From NCBI GenBank assembly GCA_036270095.1, contig DATBDE010000080.1, positions 1 to 21,911 on the forward strand: 21,911 bases of DNA. The letters run 5' to 3'. This document shows positions 7,271 through 13,578 of the stretch, in pieces. The translations under genes were made by a program, and so were the position numbers. Within the stretch, counting starts at the first letter, position 1, and the number at the start of each line of letters is the position of its first letter. The notes under the pieces are model-generated. The model did no database searches and was not told the origin of the DNA. It saw nothing but the letters and a program-made list of their open reading frames with translations. This stretch comes from DATBDE01 sp036270095 (GTDB lineage Bacteria > Actinomycetota > Thermoleophilia > Solirubrobacterales > Solirubrobacteraceae).

Positions 7271-7750
7271 CTACGCCGGAAGCGTGCCCGGAGGGCCGAG
7301 GAGCTCGATGCCGAAGCGGGCGGCCGCGTCGGCCATCGCCGCCGGGTCAACCGGGCGGCCGGCGGGCGGGAGCTCCTCGGTGGGGGCGACGTGGGCGACC
7401 GCCCGCACGAAGCCGTCGAAGCCGGCGGGCGTGGTGATGACCAGCCAACGCGCCTCGTCGGACTCGACGCGGTAGGTGTGCGGCACGTCCCGCGGGGCCA
7501 GCGCGGCCTGGCCGCCGCGGAGCACGATGTGCTCGGCGCCGACGAAAAGCGAGACCTCGCCCTCGATGACGTAGAAGGTCTCCTCGTCGTTGTGGTGGAC
7601 GTGCAGCGGCGGCATGCTGCCGCGGCCGCCGAGGGACTCGACGACCGCGAGGGCGCCGTCGCTGGCCTCGGCGTCCACGTGCACGTGCGCGAGGTTGTCG
7701 GTGAACCAGAGGGGCTGGCCGCGCGTCTGCGAGACAGGGCTGGTGGTCAT
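7271..7750 (-). CDS. Cupin-domain protein (quercetin-dioxygenase-like)
   Basis: A 159-aa single-domain cupin. Motif 1 is complete: PLHVHHNDEETFYVIEGEVS, giving metal ligands H50, H52 and E57. Motif 2 is APRDVPHTYR with ligand H91. The C-terminal helix (DGFVRAVAHVAP ... PPAGRPVDPAAMADAAARFG) is typical of the small quercetin 2,3-dioxygenase-like group, whose true substrates vary and are often unknown. GAGGAG sits 9 nt before ATG 7750. It is divergently transcribed from a PadR regulator across a 58-nt region with two matching operators, so PadR probably represses both genes. Confidence 0.9.
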   Translation of the reverse strand: MTTSPVSQTRGQPLWFTDNLAHVHVDAEASDGALAVVESLGGRGSMPPLHVHHNDEETFYVIEGEVSLFVGAEHIVLRGGQAALAPRDVPHTYRVESDEARWLVITTPAGFDGFVRAVAHVAPTEELPPAGRPVDPAAMADAAARFGIELLGPPGTLPA

Positions 7751-7762
7751 ACTCGCTCCTCT

Positions 7763-7808
7763 CGGGTAAACTCCAGGATGGAGTTTCTTATATCTCCAGG
7801 ATGGAGCT
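7763..7808. promoter_or_regulatory. Divergent promoter with tandem PadR operators
   Basis: The 13-bp sequence CTCCAGGATGGAG occurs twice, at 7771-7783 and 7794-7806, 23 bp apart. Each is an inverted repeat with a GGA centre; the first extends to AAACTCCA-GGA-TGGAGTTT (7768-7786). Between them is the only TATA-like run, TTATAT on the plus strand (7788-7793) and TATAAG on the minus strand, which can serve as -10 boxes for padR and the cupin. The second operator includes the GGAG ribosome site and ends 2 nt before the padR ATG. The likely ligand of these repeats is the adjacent PadR protein (autoregulation plus cupin control); this is inference. Confidence 0.8.
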
Positions 7809-8345
7809 ATGTCAAACGCCAAGGAGCTGACCCCGTTCTCGCACGTGATCCTCGCCCTCGTCGGCCGCGGCGGGGCCGGCCCGCACGACATCGTGCGGAT
7901 GATGCGCCAGGGCGCGCAGTTCTGGTCGACGTCGGAGAGTCACTACTACGCCGAGCCCAAGCGCCTGGCCAAGCTCGGCTACCTGAGCGCGCGCACCGAG
8001 CCCGGGCGCACGCGGCCGCGCACGCACTACGAGCTCACCGACAAGGGCGTCGAGGCGCTGCGTGCGTGGCTCGCCGAGCCGGCGGCGATGCCGCGGGTGC
8101 AGCACGAGGGCATCGTCAAGCTGCTGGCGGCCGACTTCGCCGAGGACGCCACCGTCGCGGCCAGCGTGGCCGGCCTGCGCGCGGAGTTCGACGAGGCCGA
8201 GGCGCAGCTCGACGCGCAGGTCGAGCGCATCCCCGACGTGCCCCACCGCGCGCGCTACCTGCGCCTGATCAACGACTACGGCCGGCGCGTGCTCGACGCC
8301 GAGCGCGCGTGGCTGGACGACGTCGAGCGCGAGCTGGGGCGCTGA
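7809..8345 (+). CDS. PadR-family transcriptional regulator
   Basis: A 178-aa protein with an intact PadR winged helix: LTPFSHVILALVGRGGAGPH at the start, HDIVRMMRQGAQFW, recognition helix SESHYYAEPKRLAKLGYLSA and wing RTEPGRTRPRTHYELTDKG. The C-terminal helical dimerisation domain (Vir-C-like) runs from about residue 90 (EHEG/QHEGIVKLLAADF) to the end. PadR proteins usually repress a neighbouring detoxification or efflux gene and release DNA on binding a small aromatic or drug-like ligand. The neighbour is a cupin. Sequence between the two genes carries two copies of a dyad operator, one overlapping this gene's ribosome site. Confidence 0.92.
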   Translation: MSNAKELTPFSHVILALVGRGGAGPHDIVRMMRQGAQFWSTSESHYYAEPKRLAKLGYLSARTEPGRTRPRTHYELTDKGVEALRAWLAEPAAMPRVQHEGIVKLLAADFAEDATVAASVAGLRAEFDEAEAQLDAQVERIPDVPHRARYLRLINDYGRRVLDAERAWLDDVERELGR

Positions 8346-8425
8346 GCGGAACCCGTTTGTCCCGGGCCGGGCGCGGGCACTGAGGGCGTGGGGCAGGGGA
8401 GCCCTACCAATTCGGAGGTCCAACC

Positions 8426-8569
8426 ATGCTGTGGCTCGTCCTGGCCATCATCCTGCTCGTGATCGCGATCGCGGGCGGGGCCATCGTGCACCCGATCCTG
8501 TTCGCGCTGGCCATCGTCGCGCTCATCCTCGCCTTCATGCACTTCCGCCGCGGGCGAGCGGCCTACTGA
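8426..8569 (+). CDS. 47-aa two-helix hydrophobic membrane peptide
   Basis: A GGAGG at 8414-8418 lies 7 nt before ATG 8426, and the frame encodes MLWLVLAIILLVIAIAGG, then AIVHPILFALAIVALILAF, a short basic tail MHFRRGRAAY and TGA. Two hydrophobic helices with a Gly turn and positive C-terminus resemble the small 'lmo0937/DUF5670-type' stress-related membrane peptides, here by pattern only. It is too short for default gene calling. Its 3' half lies opposite the end of a broken transporter fragment. A good ribosome site and clean composition make it likely real. Confidence 0.72.
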   Translation: MLWLVLAIILLVIAIAGGAIVHPILFALAIVALILAFMHFRRGRAAY

Positions 8570-8689
8570 CCATCGCGGCGGCGACGGCCAGCATACGGCC
8601 GCCGCCACCCACACCCAGGCCTGGGCGAAGCCGGTCATCGCCCCGGCCTGGGTGACCGCGCCCAGCGCGAAGCTCGAGGCCGCATACAT
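8535..8689 (-). pseudogene. C-terminal helix fragment of an MFS-type exporter
   Basis: Starting at an ATG 2 nt after the TetR stop codon, the frame reads MYAASSFALGAVTQAGAMTG and FAQAWVWVAAAV. After a frame break near 8595-8603 it continues as LAVAAAMVSRPLARGGSA and stops. GFxxAxWVAAAxLAxAAAxV is the usual last transmembrane helix of drug-proton MFS antiporters (DHA2 type). The preceding ~11 helices are missing. Position directly behind a TetR gene fits a former tetR-exporter operon. The short length makes the family call tentative. Confidence 0.5.
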
Positions 8690-8691
8690 CC

Positions 8692-9339
8692 CTACGCCAG
8701 CAGCTGCTCGACGGCGGCGTCGGCGAACCAGCGCTCGTACTCGTCCGGCGTCCAGCCCCGCTGGATGACGAGCAGCTGCCACACCACGGGATGGTTGAGG
8801 GTCCAGAGGATGTCGGTGGCCCGGTCGACATCGAGGCCGGGCCGCAGCGCGTCCTTGGCCCCGATGCTCGCGACGACGACGCGCTGATTGGCGTGGAACT
8901 CGGTCTCGATCCGCTTCCACAGCGCCTCGATGTCGGGGTCGACCGGGGCGGCGGCGCGGATGACCTCGAACATCCAACCGATGCGCTCCTTGACCGCGCG
9001 CGCGCCGGCCGCGCCCATGCGGAGCTGCCGCTCGGGATCGGGCTCCTCGAGCACCGCGCGGTACCACTCGCGCTGGTCGATGGGCACGTCGTCCTGGTCG
9101 CCGCGCAGCAGGAAGTTCCACAGCGCCCGCAGCACGCCGCTCTTGGTCTCGAAGGCCAGGTAGACGGTCTTGCCGGCCACGCCGGCTTCGCGCGCGATCG
9201 CCGCCATCGTCGTCGGCGCGTAGCCCTGGCGCTGGAACAGGCGCTGCGCCGCCTCGAGGATCCGGCGCCGGGTCGTAGCGGCCTGCTCACGACGTCGCGA
9301 GGAGTCGTAGCGGCGCTTGGGCTTGACAGCTTCGGCCAT
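8692..9339 (-). CDS. TetR-family transcriptional regulator
   Basis: A 215-aa protein. The N-terminus is basic (KPKRRYDSSRRREQAATTRR), followed by a standard TetR helix-turn-helix: RILEAAQRLFQRQGYAPTTM, then AAIAREAGVAGKTVYLAFET and KSGVLRALW. The C-terminal ligand-binding domain ends in DRATDILWTLNHPVVWQLLV and the W-x-x-DEYERWFADAAVEQLL helix seen in many members of the family. It is divergent from a methyltransferase gene, with a 66-nt AT-rich gap carrying repeats, and is followed by the remnant of an exporter. It probably represses itself and a neighbour; the target is unknown. Confidence 0.92.
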   Translation of the reverse strand: MAEAVKPKRRYDSSRRREQAATTRRRILEAAQRLFQRQGYAPTTMAAIAREAGVAGKTVYLAFETKSGVLRALWNFLLRGDQDDVPIDQREWYRAVLEEPDPERQLRMGAAGARAVKERIGWMFEVIRAAAPVDPDIEALWKRIETEFHANQRVVVASIGAKDALRPGLDVDRATDILWTLNHPVVWQLLVIQRGWTPDEYERWFADAAVEQLLA

Positions 9340-9405
9340 TTCGCTACTCTAGCACTGTATTTATTACTCTCATCAAGTAGCTAATCATCCAGGAGGTCGC
9401 ATCCG
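9340..9405. promoter_or_regulatory. Divergent AT-rich promoter/operator region (TetR / methyltransferase)
   Basis: This 66-nt gap is markedly AT-rich against its surroundings. TACTCT occurs twice exactly 20 bp apart (9345-9350 and 9365-9370), so on one face of the helix, and an outer inverted repeat GCTACT (9343-9348) / AGTAGC (9376-9381) encloses both. AGGAGG (9391-9396) is the methyltransferase ribosome site. The layout suits TetR operators covering both promoters; no single -10/-35 pair is convincing. Confidence 0.6.
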
Positions 9406-10284
9406 ATGGAAGCCACGGGAATCATCCCCACCGACCGGACCGATCCGCTCCGTGCCGGGCTGCGCGAGATGTGGAACTCGGTGGCCGACGGCTGGAGCGA
9501 GCACGCGGATTGGGCCGACGCGCGCGGCAGCGCCGTGACCGATGCCCTGCTGCGCCTGACGGCGCCGCGCCCGGGTGAGCGCGTGCTCGAGCTCGCGTCC
9601 GGTCCCGGCGGTGGCGGCATTGCCGCCGCCCGCCTGGTCGGTCCCGAGGGCGAGGTCGTGCTCTCCGACGTCGCCCCCGCGATGACGGTGATCGCCGCAA
9701 GGCGGGCGCAGGCCGCCGGCCTGACCAACGTCAGCGCCCGCGACCTCGACCTCGAGGACGTCGCCGAGCCCGACGCGGCCTACGACGTCGTCCTGGTCCG
9801 CGAGGGCTTGATGCTCGTGGTTGACCCGGTCGGCGCCGTACGGGAGATCGGGCGCGTGCTGCGTTCCGGCGGGCGCGCGGGGATCGGGGTCTGGGGCCCC
9901 CGCGAGCGCAACCCGTGGCTCGCTCTCGTGCTCGACGCGGTCGGCGTCCAGCTGGGCGCTCCGATGCCGCCGCCCGGCGTCCCCGGCCCGTTCTCGCTGG
10001 ACGACGCCGAGCGCTTCGTCGGCGTCCTGACCGAGGGCGGCCTGGCCGGCGTGCGGGTCGACGAGGTCGCCGTGCCCTATCAGGCCACCTCGTTCGAGGA
10101 CTGGTGGACGCGGACGTCAGCCCTGGCCGGCCCGATGGCCAAGGTGCTCGCGTCCCTGCCCGAGCCCGCCCGCCGCGAGCTCGAGGCGCGCGCCCGCGCG
10201 GCCGCCGAGCCCTTCCGCACGGAGACCGGGTACGAGTTCCCCGGCGTGGCCCTGGTCGCCGCGGCGACGGTCAGCCGATCGTGA
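9406..10284 (+). CDS. Class I SAM-dependent methyltransferase
   Basis: A 292-aa protein of the ubiquinone/menaquinone (UbiE/Methyltransf_11/25) type. Motif I is VLELASGPGGGGIAAA (about 60-75), the acidic ribose-binding residue follows in VVLSDVAPAMT, and later motifs are ARDLDLEDVAEPDAAYDVVL and IGRVLRSGGRAGIGVWGP. The front region (MWNSVADGWSEHADW) is the usual lid with aromatic residues. The acceptor is unknown. It has a strong AGGAGG 9 nt before ATG 9406 and faces a TetR gene that may control it. Its last 14 bp overlap the 3' end of the convergent OsmC-like gene. Confidence 0.9.
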   Translation: MEATGIIPTDRTDPLRAGLREMWNSVADGWSEHADWADARGSAVTDALLRLTAPRPGERVLELASGPGGGGIAAARLVGPEGEVVLSDVAPAMTVIAARRAQAAGLTNVSARDLDLEDVAEPDAAYDVVLVREGLMLVVDPVGAVREIGRVLRSGGRAGIGVWGPRERNPWLALVLDAVGVQLGAPMPPPGVPGPFSLDDAERFVGVLTEGGLAGVRVDEVAVPYQATSFEDWWTRTSALAGPMAKVLASLPEPARRELEARARAAAEPFRTETGYEFPGVALVAAATVSRS

Positions 10285-10678
10285 CCCGGCCGAGCCGGAC
10301 CGCCGTGGCCGCGCGCAGCGAGTTCGGGATCTCGGCGATCGCGTCGACCTTGGCCACGAGCCGCTCGAGCGCCTCGGTCGACGCGTCGCCCGCCACCTCG
10401 ACGTCGTAGGTCACGTCGGTGGAGACCGGCGGGTCGCCCTGGAAGTCGCCGTCCACGACCACGCGGACGCGCTCCAGGGCGATCCCGTCGGCGCGGGCCT
10501 CGCGGAACAGGTCGTTGGAGACGCAGCCGGCGATGGCCAGGTAGAGCAGCTGGCCGCCGTTGAACCCGACCCCGCGGCCGCCGCCGTCGGCGGGGCGGTC
10601 CACGACGACGGTGTGGGGACCGGCGCTGCCGATCGCAGCCGGCTCACCCACGACGTTGCGTACCTCGACCTCGAACAT
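10271..10678 (-). CDS. OsmC-like protein, second catalytic Cys missing
   Basis: A 135-aa OsmC/Ohr-fold protein. The first conserved Cys is present in the central helix, FNGGQLLYLAIAGCVSNDLF (C52), and the beta-rich C-terminal half (VRVVVDGDF, TDVTYDVEV) fits. The second redox Cys, normally in an H-x-x-C-P-V-S-x-x-L helix, is absent: the corresponding segment reads VDAIAEIPNSLRAA. Peroxidase activity by the usual Cys-Cys cycle is therefore unlikely. It begins 15 nt after the stop of the upstream FAD oxidoreductase gene on the same strand, so the two are probably co-transcribed. Confidence 0.85.
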   Translation of the reverse strand: MFEVEVRNVVGEPAAIGSAGPHTVVVDRPADGGGRGVGFNGGQLLYLAIAGCVSNDLFREARADGIALERVRVVVDGDFQGDPPVSTDVTYDVEVAGDASTEALERLVAKVDAIAEIPNSLRAATAVRLGRVTIG

Positions 10679-10693
10679 CGGCTCGCGGCCAGA

Positions 10694-12004
10694 TCATGCC
10701 ACCCGGGCGGCGGGCGCGATCGATTGCGGGAAGCGGAAGACGTCGTCGGGGTCGTAGGCGGCCTTGACCTCGCCCAGGCGGGCCAGGTTGGCGCCGTGGT
10801 AGGCCCGTTCCGCGTCCTCGAGCTCGGGGTCGGGGAAGTTCGGGTACACGCCGCCGGTGCCGAACGGATGGACGAGCGCCCACGATCGCCGCAGCCAACG
10901 CAGCGCCCGCTCGCGGGCGGTCGCGTCGGGCGGCGGGTCGACGACGACGTCGTGCTTGATCAGGAAGCGCTCGGCCCGGTGGGGGAAGGCGGTGGCGTCG
11001 GGCGCGACGCGGTTGTAGGCGCCGGCCCAGGGCGAGAGGTCGAGCACGCGCAGCTGGCCGGGCGCGCGGTCGGCCGCGACGTGTTCGAGCAGGGTGGCGA
11101 CGGCGGGGCCGGGGACGGGCTCGCGGAAGAACTCGGACTTGGACCAGCCGTGCGCGTCCGGCGAGGGCTCGTCGCCCGGGCCATGGTCGGAGAGGTGGGC
11201 CTTGGCCTGCCGGTAGCCAAGGGTGCGCAGCTCGGTCGACTGGGGCTCGGCGCCTGCGCGGTCGCTCAGCGCGCGCAGCTGCGCCCGCGTCTCGGCCTCG
11301 CCCGCGAGCATGGCACCGAAGACGTGGACGCGCGGAGGCTCGCTCGGGTCGGGGCCGGCCGTGACCATGAGGCTTGCGGCCATCGCGTCGGGCGCGTCGG
11401 GCGACCAGCCCTGCCAGGCGTCGAGCAGCGCGGCGCCGTCGCCGTGCGGCCAGACCAGGTGCAGCGTGGTCGTCTCCGGCGCGGGCACGGTGCGGAGCAC
11501 GAACCGCGTGACCACCCCGAGCTGGCCGCCGCCGGCCCCGCGCAGCGCCCAGAACAGGTCCGGGTGGGTGTGCTCGTCGCAGTCCACGACGCGGCCGTCG
11601 GCGAGAGCGACCTCGGCGGCGACGAGCTGGTCGGAGGTCAGGCCGTGGGTGCGACCGAGGATGCCCAGCCCACCCCCCAGCGTGAGTCCGGCGATGCCCA
11701 CGTCGGGCCCACACCCGCCGGCGACCGTGCGCCCGTGCGGCGCGAGCGCGTCGTAGAGGTCGCACAGCAACGTCCCCGCGCCCACGGTGACCAGGCCGTC
11801 CTGCACCTCGACCGTGCGCATCGGGCCCACGTCGATCAGCACGCCGGTGGTGGAGGAGCGCCCGGCGAAGCAGTGTCCGCCGCTGCGCACCGCGAGCCCG
11901 AGCCCGGACCGGCGCGCGAGCGCGATCGCCTCCGCCACCTCGCCCGGCGACGCGCAGGACGCCGCGACCTGCGGGCAGACGTCGCGGAAGCGGGCGAGGA
12001 CCAT
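10694..12004 (-). CDS. FAD-linked oxidoreductase, berberine-bridge-enzyme type
   Basis: A 436-aa flavoprotein of the FAD_binding_4 plus BBE family. The covalent-FAD His motif RSGGHCFAG is present, then the FAD-contact region GVLIDVGPMRTV and the glycine-rich GGCGPDVGIAGLTLGGGLG. The C-terminal BBE block reads YPNFPDPELEDAERAYHGAN, then LARLGEVKAAYDPDDVFRFP. Relatives oxidise alkaloids, sugars or polyketides, often in secondary metabolism. The Cys of bicovalent enzymes is not at its standard place (see finding). ATG 12004 is taken as start; the longer frame to 12154 would overlap the divergent oxidase gene. The N-terminus is short for the family, so a start with TTG a few codons earlier is possible. 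Confidence 0.87.
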   Translation of the reverse strand: MVLARFRDVCPQVAASCASPGEVAEAIALARRSGLGLAVRSGGHCFAGRSSTTGVLIDVGPMRTVEVQDGLVTVGAGTLLCDLYDALAPHGRTVAGGCGPDVGIAGLTLGGGLGILGRTHGLTSDQLVAAEVALADGRVVDCDEHTHPDLFWALRGAGGGQLGVVTRFVLRTVPAPETTTLHLVWPHGDGAALLDAWQGWSPDAPDAMAASLMVTAGPDPSEPPRVHVFGAMLAGEAETRAQLRALSDRAGAEPQSTELRTLGYRQAKAHLSDHGPGDEPSPDAHGWSKSEFFREPVPGPAVATLLEHVAADRAPGQLRVLDLSPWAGAYNRVAPDATAFPHRAERFLIKHDVVVDPPPDATARERALRWLRRSWALVHPFGTGGVYPNFPDPELEDAERAYHGANLARLGEVKAAYDPDDVFRFPQSIAPAARVA

Positions 12005-12111
12005 CTCCCGCAACCTAGCGCCCGGGCTTCCACCGTCTCGAGCCCTTGCTCCGGCTCGACGGCGGAGTGCCGTGAACGGTTGAGCAGCGGCTGACCCATT
12101 AGCGTTGGGCG

Positions 12112-13578
12112 ATGCCGGACCAGGGACCGCCAAGCCCCGCCGCCGCGCCGCCAACGCCGCCGGACCTGCTGCGGACCGCCTCGACCGGCCTCGGGGAGCG
12201 GCGCGGCGAGCGCAAGAGGGTGATCGTGATCGGGGCGGGGATGGCCGGGCTCGTGTCGGCCTTCGAGCTCGCGCGCCAGGGCCACGACCCGCTCGTCCTC
12301 GAGGCCCAGAACCGCATCGGCGGGCGCGTGCTCACCCTGCGCGACTTCCCCGGCGAGCTCTACGGCGAGGCCGGCGGCATGCGCATCCCGCGCGTGCACG
12401 AGCTGACGCTGGAGTACTGCCGGCTGTTCGGACTCGAGCTGCGCCCGATCCATATGGAGTCCTCGCAGGCGCCCATCTACCTGGCCGGCCGGCGGATGAC
12501 GCTGGCCCAGGTCGTACACGACCCCTCGCTCGTGCCCTTCGAGCTCGCCGAGCACGAGCAGAACCGGAGCTGGTCGGAGCTCTGGGACGAGGCCACGCGC
12601 GACGTGCGCGAGCGCTACGAGCACGGCGGCACGGCGGCGCTGGACGCCATCGGCGAGGAGTACGGCAGCCACTCGATCCAGGCCTTCCTGCGCGAGCGCG
12701 GCTTCTCCGAGGGCGCGATCGAGCTCTACGGGCTCATGAGCTTCCGCGAGGGGAACATGAGCGCGTCGGTGGTCGAGCAGTTGCGCGAGATCGTCGGCCG
12801 CGCCTTCGAGGACATGCAGGAGGTGGCGGGCGGGATGGATCGCCTGCCCAACGCGTTCCTGCGCAGCCTGCGCAGCCGCGTGCGCTTCGGCGCGTACGTG
12901 TTCGCGGTCGACCAGGACGAGGACGGCGTGACCGTGCGCTTCCGCACCCCGACCGGGGTCGCGGAGGCGTCGGGCGACTACTGCATCTGCACGCTGCCGT
13001 TCGGCGTCCTGCGCCACCTCGACTTCCGCCCGTCGCTGTCGATCGGCAAGTACCGCGCGATCCGCGAGCTCAACTACAACCCGTCCACCAAGGTGCTGCT
13101 GCAGGTGCGCTCGCGCTTCTGGGAGAACGAGGGCGTCGTCGGCGGCGCCACCGCCACCGACCTGCCGATCCGCCGCATGGTCTACCCGTCGCACCCGCCG
13201 CCCGACGACGACCCCCGCGGCGTGCTCCTGGCCAGCTACACGTGGGGACAGGACGCGGCGCGCTGGGGCGCCTTCAGCCCGGCCGAGCGGGTCGAGCTCG
13301 CGCTCAAGGACGTGGCCAAGATCTGGCCGCAGATCCGCGATGAGTGCGAGGGCGGCGCGTCCTACGCGTGGTACGGCGATCCGTACGCGGTCGGCGCCTT
13401 CGCGCTGTTCGAGCCCGGCCAGGAGGCGATCCTCCACGCCGACATCGTCCGCCCTGAGGGCCGGGTCCACTTCGCGGGCGAGCACTGCTCGCTGTGGCAC
13501 GCCTGGATCCAGGGCGCGCTGGAGTCGGGCGTCCGCGCCGCGCGCGAGATCAACGAGGCGCCGGCGCCCCGGCCCTGA
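12112..13578 (+). CDS. FAD-dependent amine oxidase, L-amino-acid-oxidase-like
   Basis: A 488-aa flavoenzyme. After a Pro-rich, probably disordered 30 residues comes the Rossmann motif VIVIGAGMAGL (G41-x-G43-x-x-G46), the acidic ribose contact VLEAQNRIGGRV, and the LAAO-type substrate Arg motif EAGGMRIPRVHELTLEYC. The C-terminal FAD motif is VHFAGEHCSLWHAWIQGALE followed by SGVRAA. The GGMRIP and HAWIQGALESG elements favour bacterial L-amino acid oxidases (L-amino acid + O2 to 2-oxo acid + NH3 + H2O2) over monoamine oxidases; the exact substrate is unknown. No signal peptide is seen. It is divergent from the BBE-like oxidase; its last 217 bp are overlapped antiparallel by the lgt frame. Confidence 0.9.
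   Translation: MPDQGPPSPAAAPPTPPDLLRTASTGLGERRGERKRVIVIGAGMAGLVSAFELARQGHDPLVLEAQNRIGGRVLTLRDFPGELYGEAGGMRIPRVHELTLEYCRLFGLELRPIHMESSQAPIYLAGRRMTLAQVVHDPSLVPFELAEHEQNRSWSELWDEATRDVRERYEHGGTAALDAIGEEYGSHSIQAFLRERGFSEGAIELYGLMSFREGNMSASVVEQLREIVGRAFEDMQEVAGGMDRLPNAFLRSLRSRVRFGAYVFAVDQDEDGVTVRFRTPTGVAEASGDYCICTLPFGVLRHLDFRPSLSIGKYRAIRELNYNPSTKVLLQVRSRFWENEGVVGGATATDLPIRRMVYPSHPPPDDDPRGVLLASYTWGQDAARWGAFSPAERVELALKDVAKIWPQIRDECEGGASYAWYGDPYAVGAFALFEPGQEAILHADIVRPEGRVHFAGEHCSLWHAWIQGALESGVRAAREINEAPAPRP

Noticed and set aside
8355..8380. GTTT-N16-GGGCAC resembling a SigB-type stress promoter ahead of the 47-aa peptide
   Set aside because: The -10 part matches the GGGTAT-type consensus poorly, and such matches are frequent in GC-rich DNA.
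10613..12094. 493-codon plus-strand frame opposite the BBE-like oxidase
   Set aside because: No recognisable motif, composition of an antisense frame; the minus strand has the FAD and BBE motifs.
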